Positions 5,103 through 6,438 of a stretch of 6,438 nucleotides of DNA are shown here, in pieces. The notes under the pieces were generated by a model. The model was not told the origin of the DNA. It searched no databases and worked only from the letters and a program-made list of their open reading frames with translations. How positions within the stretch are numbered: position 1 is the stretch's first letter; each line of letters begins with the position of its first letter. Made by a program: the position numbers and the translations under genes. The stretch spans positions 1-6,438 of the forward strand of contig WXFH01000149.1 in assembly GCA_009881125.1 (NCBI GenBank). Reading direction: 5' to 3'. The stretch is from Acidaminobacter sp. (GTDB taxonomy: Bacteria; Bacillota_A; Clostridia; Peptostreptococcales; Acidaminobacteraceae).

Positions 5103-5126
5103 CTCGGGGGTGATTGAACGGAGTTA

Positions 5127-6438
5127 TCAGTCACCGAGAATTCTCACTACAGCATGAGCTGCAACGTAGATAGGGCCTTCAAGATCATCAATGGTGATTG
5201 ACCAAGAACCTTCATTGAGAGTACCATCATCGAAGGCATATGGGAATTGTCCAGGGGCATTTGTGTATTTACCCTTGGAATCTCTTGGCAACATTTCTCC
5301 ATTTTCACCTACGAATAGATGCACGTCCATGAGTAAAGTTGGATCTGTAACTGTATAGGTGATTGTTGCTGAACTTCCATGATAAGAGATTGTGATGGTT
5401 CCAGCTTCAATTCCATTTTCCTGATAGCTGCGTTTTACTTTGCCACCAGTTGTACCACAGGCAGCAAGTAATTTTAAATCATAATCATTTTCTGAGACAG
5501 GTAGAGATCCAATACTCCATCCCCAATTAGAAGTTTTAAGGCCTGGAATATCTGTGAGGAAGTCTTTGTTCAGCATGTCATCAAGTTCAATTTTATTATC
5601 GCCCTTGAATCCCCATGCAGTCTCGTCATGGTACATTCTGTTGATGAAGGTGCGATTCTCTTCAGCACCAGGTTCAAGTTCAAACTCATCGATGCCGTCT
5701 ATTGGGCTGATGACCATCCAACCTTCTTTTTGTTCTTCGATGAGAATGTACATGCCAGGCATAAGATCAAGCCAACATGCTTTTCCATCATAACCGGTGA
5801 CTTTTTCGCTGATTATTTCTGATTCTTCAGCGGTACCGCTTTCATTTGCATCAAGGTAGAGAGTGAAAGTCCAGTTTGGAAGTGGAACATCAATCGAGTT
5901 GGTTTTGATGACACAGATGCTGCCAAGCTCAGTGTTGACGAAGGTCAGACTTGCTTCTTTACCAGGATCGAGTGACTCATCCATAGAGCCGTCGACGGTG
6001 TTGTTGTAAGCCCAGCCGGTTTTGAGGGTTTCAACGACCGTGTAATCGCCAGGCATGAGGTTGTTCCAGCAGACAGGTTCGCCGTTGGCGGTTGTCTTAG
6101 CAGTTTCAACCATAGCGCCAGCTTCGTCGTAGAGTGTAAAGGTCCAGCCGTCAACGATGGTGCCGTCTTGGTCATGCTTGATGACACAGATGCTGCCAAG
6201 CTCAGTGTTGACGAAGGTCAGACTTGCTTCTTCACCAGGATCGAGTGACTCATCCATAGAGCCGTCGACGGTGTTGTTGTAAGCCCAGCCGGTTTTGAGG
6301 GTTTCAACGATCGTGTAATCGCCAGGCATGAGGTTGTTCCAGCAGACAGGTTCGCCGTTGGCGGTTGTCTTAGCAGTTTCAACCATAGCGCCAGCTTCGT
6401 CGTAGAGTGTAAAGGTCCAGCCGTCAACGATGGTGCCG
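5127..6438 (-). CDS. Surface/secreted protein with CnaB (SpaA-like) repeats, N-terminus beyond the window
   Basis: 436 residues are visible; the frame stays open to the right edge, so start, signal peptide and promoter are outside. Seen: two nearly identical 91-residue units and one diverged unit of a prealbumin-like beta-sandwich. Each carries the CnaB pattern: Lys in the first strand (SICVIK), GWTFTLY, an LMPGDYT-VET segment, and Asn near the last strand (TFVNT, FINR). In CnaB domains such Lys, Asn and Glu form an internal isopeptide bond; that it forms here is inference. Two Cys per unit (SICVIK and VCWNN) are unusual and could pair. A different C-terminal domain follows (about residues 268-436), with WGWSIGSLP, DVHLFVGENGEMLP, APGQFPYAF and IYVAAHAVV. 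There is no LPXTG motif and no terminal membrane helix, so sortase anchoring is unlikely from this end. The in-frame ATG at 6384-6386 is internal to a repeat and is not the true start. Confidence 0.85.
   Translation of the reverse strand, partial: GTIVDGWTFTLYDEAGAMVETAKTTANGEPVCWNNLMPGDYTIVETLKTGWAYNNTVDGSMDESLDPGEEASLTFVNTELGSICVIKHDQDGTIVDGWTFTLYDEAGAMVETAKTTANGEPVCWNNLMPGDYTVVETLKTGWAYNNTVDGSMDESLDPGKEASLTFVNTELGSICVIKTNSIDVPLPNWTFTLYLDANESGTAEESEIISEKVTGYDGKACWLDLMPGMYILIEEQKEGWMVISPIDGIDEFELEPGAEENRTFINRMYHDETAWGFKGDNKIELDDMLNKDFLTDIPGLKTSNWGWSIGSLPVSENDYDLKLLAACGTTGGKVKRSYQENGIEAGTITISYHGSSATITYTVTDPTLLMDVHLFVGENGEMLPRDSKGKYTNAPGQFPYAFDDGTLNEGSWSITIDDLEGPIYVAAHAVVRILGD
5907..6438. repeat. 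273-bp in-frame tandem repeat in the surface-protein gene
   Basis: Units 5907-6179 and 6180-6438 (cut by the edge) align at a 273-bp period. Over the 259 bases that can be compared I see two differences, both changing an amino acid: Lys/Glu from the codon at 5960/6233, and Val/Ile in the YT(I/V)VET segment. Such identity implies recent duplication or gene conversion. More units probably lie to the right. Confidence 0.9.

Noticed and set aside
5945..6427. Two similar minus-strand frames of 84 and 69 residues
   Set aside because: They are the same repeat units of the CnaB gene read in another frame; their resemblance comes from the 273-bp duplication.

Overview
The window looks bacterial, most likely from a Clostridia-type Firmicute. 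That assignment is an inference from strong Shine-Dalgarno sites, sigma70-like -35/-10 boxes, moderate G+C and the gene families present; nothing diagnostic such as rRNA is in the window. Every supported gene reads on the minus strand. The gene set (AlbA_2/Schlafen-type ATPase, ATPase-DUF234 protein, RelE-like toxin with XRE antitoxin, CnaB-repeat surface protein) is typical of accessory or genomic-island DNA. No transposase, integrase, RNA gene or CRISPR array is visible.

Layout from left to right (which is 3' to 5' for the genes): (1) 1-33, G-rich DNA that resembles the tail of a repeat lying mostly off the left edge. (2) 34-1341, AlbA_2/GHKL-like/winged-helix protein; its promoter (1415-1442) and GTG start rule out the longer ATG-started reading frame, and a 9-bp tandem repeat sits in its leader. 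(3) 1482-1735, repeat module A. (4) 1761-3152, ATPase with a C-terminal PD-(D/E)XK-like (DUF234) domain and its own promoter. (5) 3332-3735, repeat module B. (6) 3769-4410, toxin-antitoxin operon with an intact XRE antitoxin, a frameshifted Gp49/RelE-like toxin, and a palindromic operator at 4450-4469. (7) 4533-5102, repeat module C, an extra palindrome D, and two partial tandem copies. (8) 5127-6438, the C-terminal part of a CnaB/SpaA-like repeat protein that runs off the right edge.

The most striking feature is the repeat module that separates the genes. Read on the gene strand, each gene end is followed by a C-rich tract, then a 109-bp imperfect palindrome with perfect 11-bp terminal inverted repeats, then a GC-rich hairpin followed by a T-tract (a likely intrinsic terminator). 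In modules B and C a further conserved stretch of about 190 bp follows before the next gene's promoter. The array therefore carries one transcription unit per repeat, like a cassette array, although the repeat does not look like an integron attC site. The genes show no sign of acting in one pathway; what they share is this 3' module and their accessory character.
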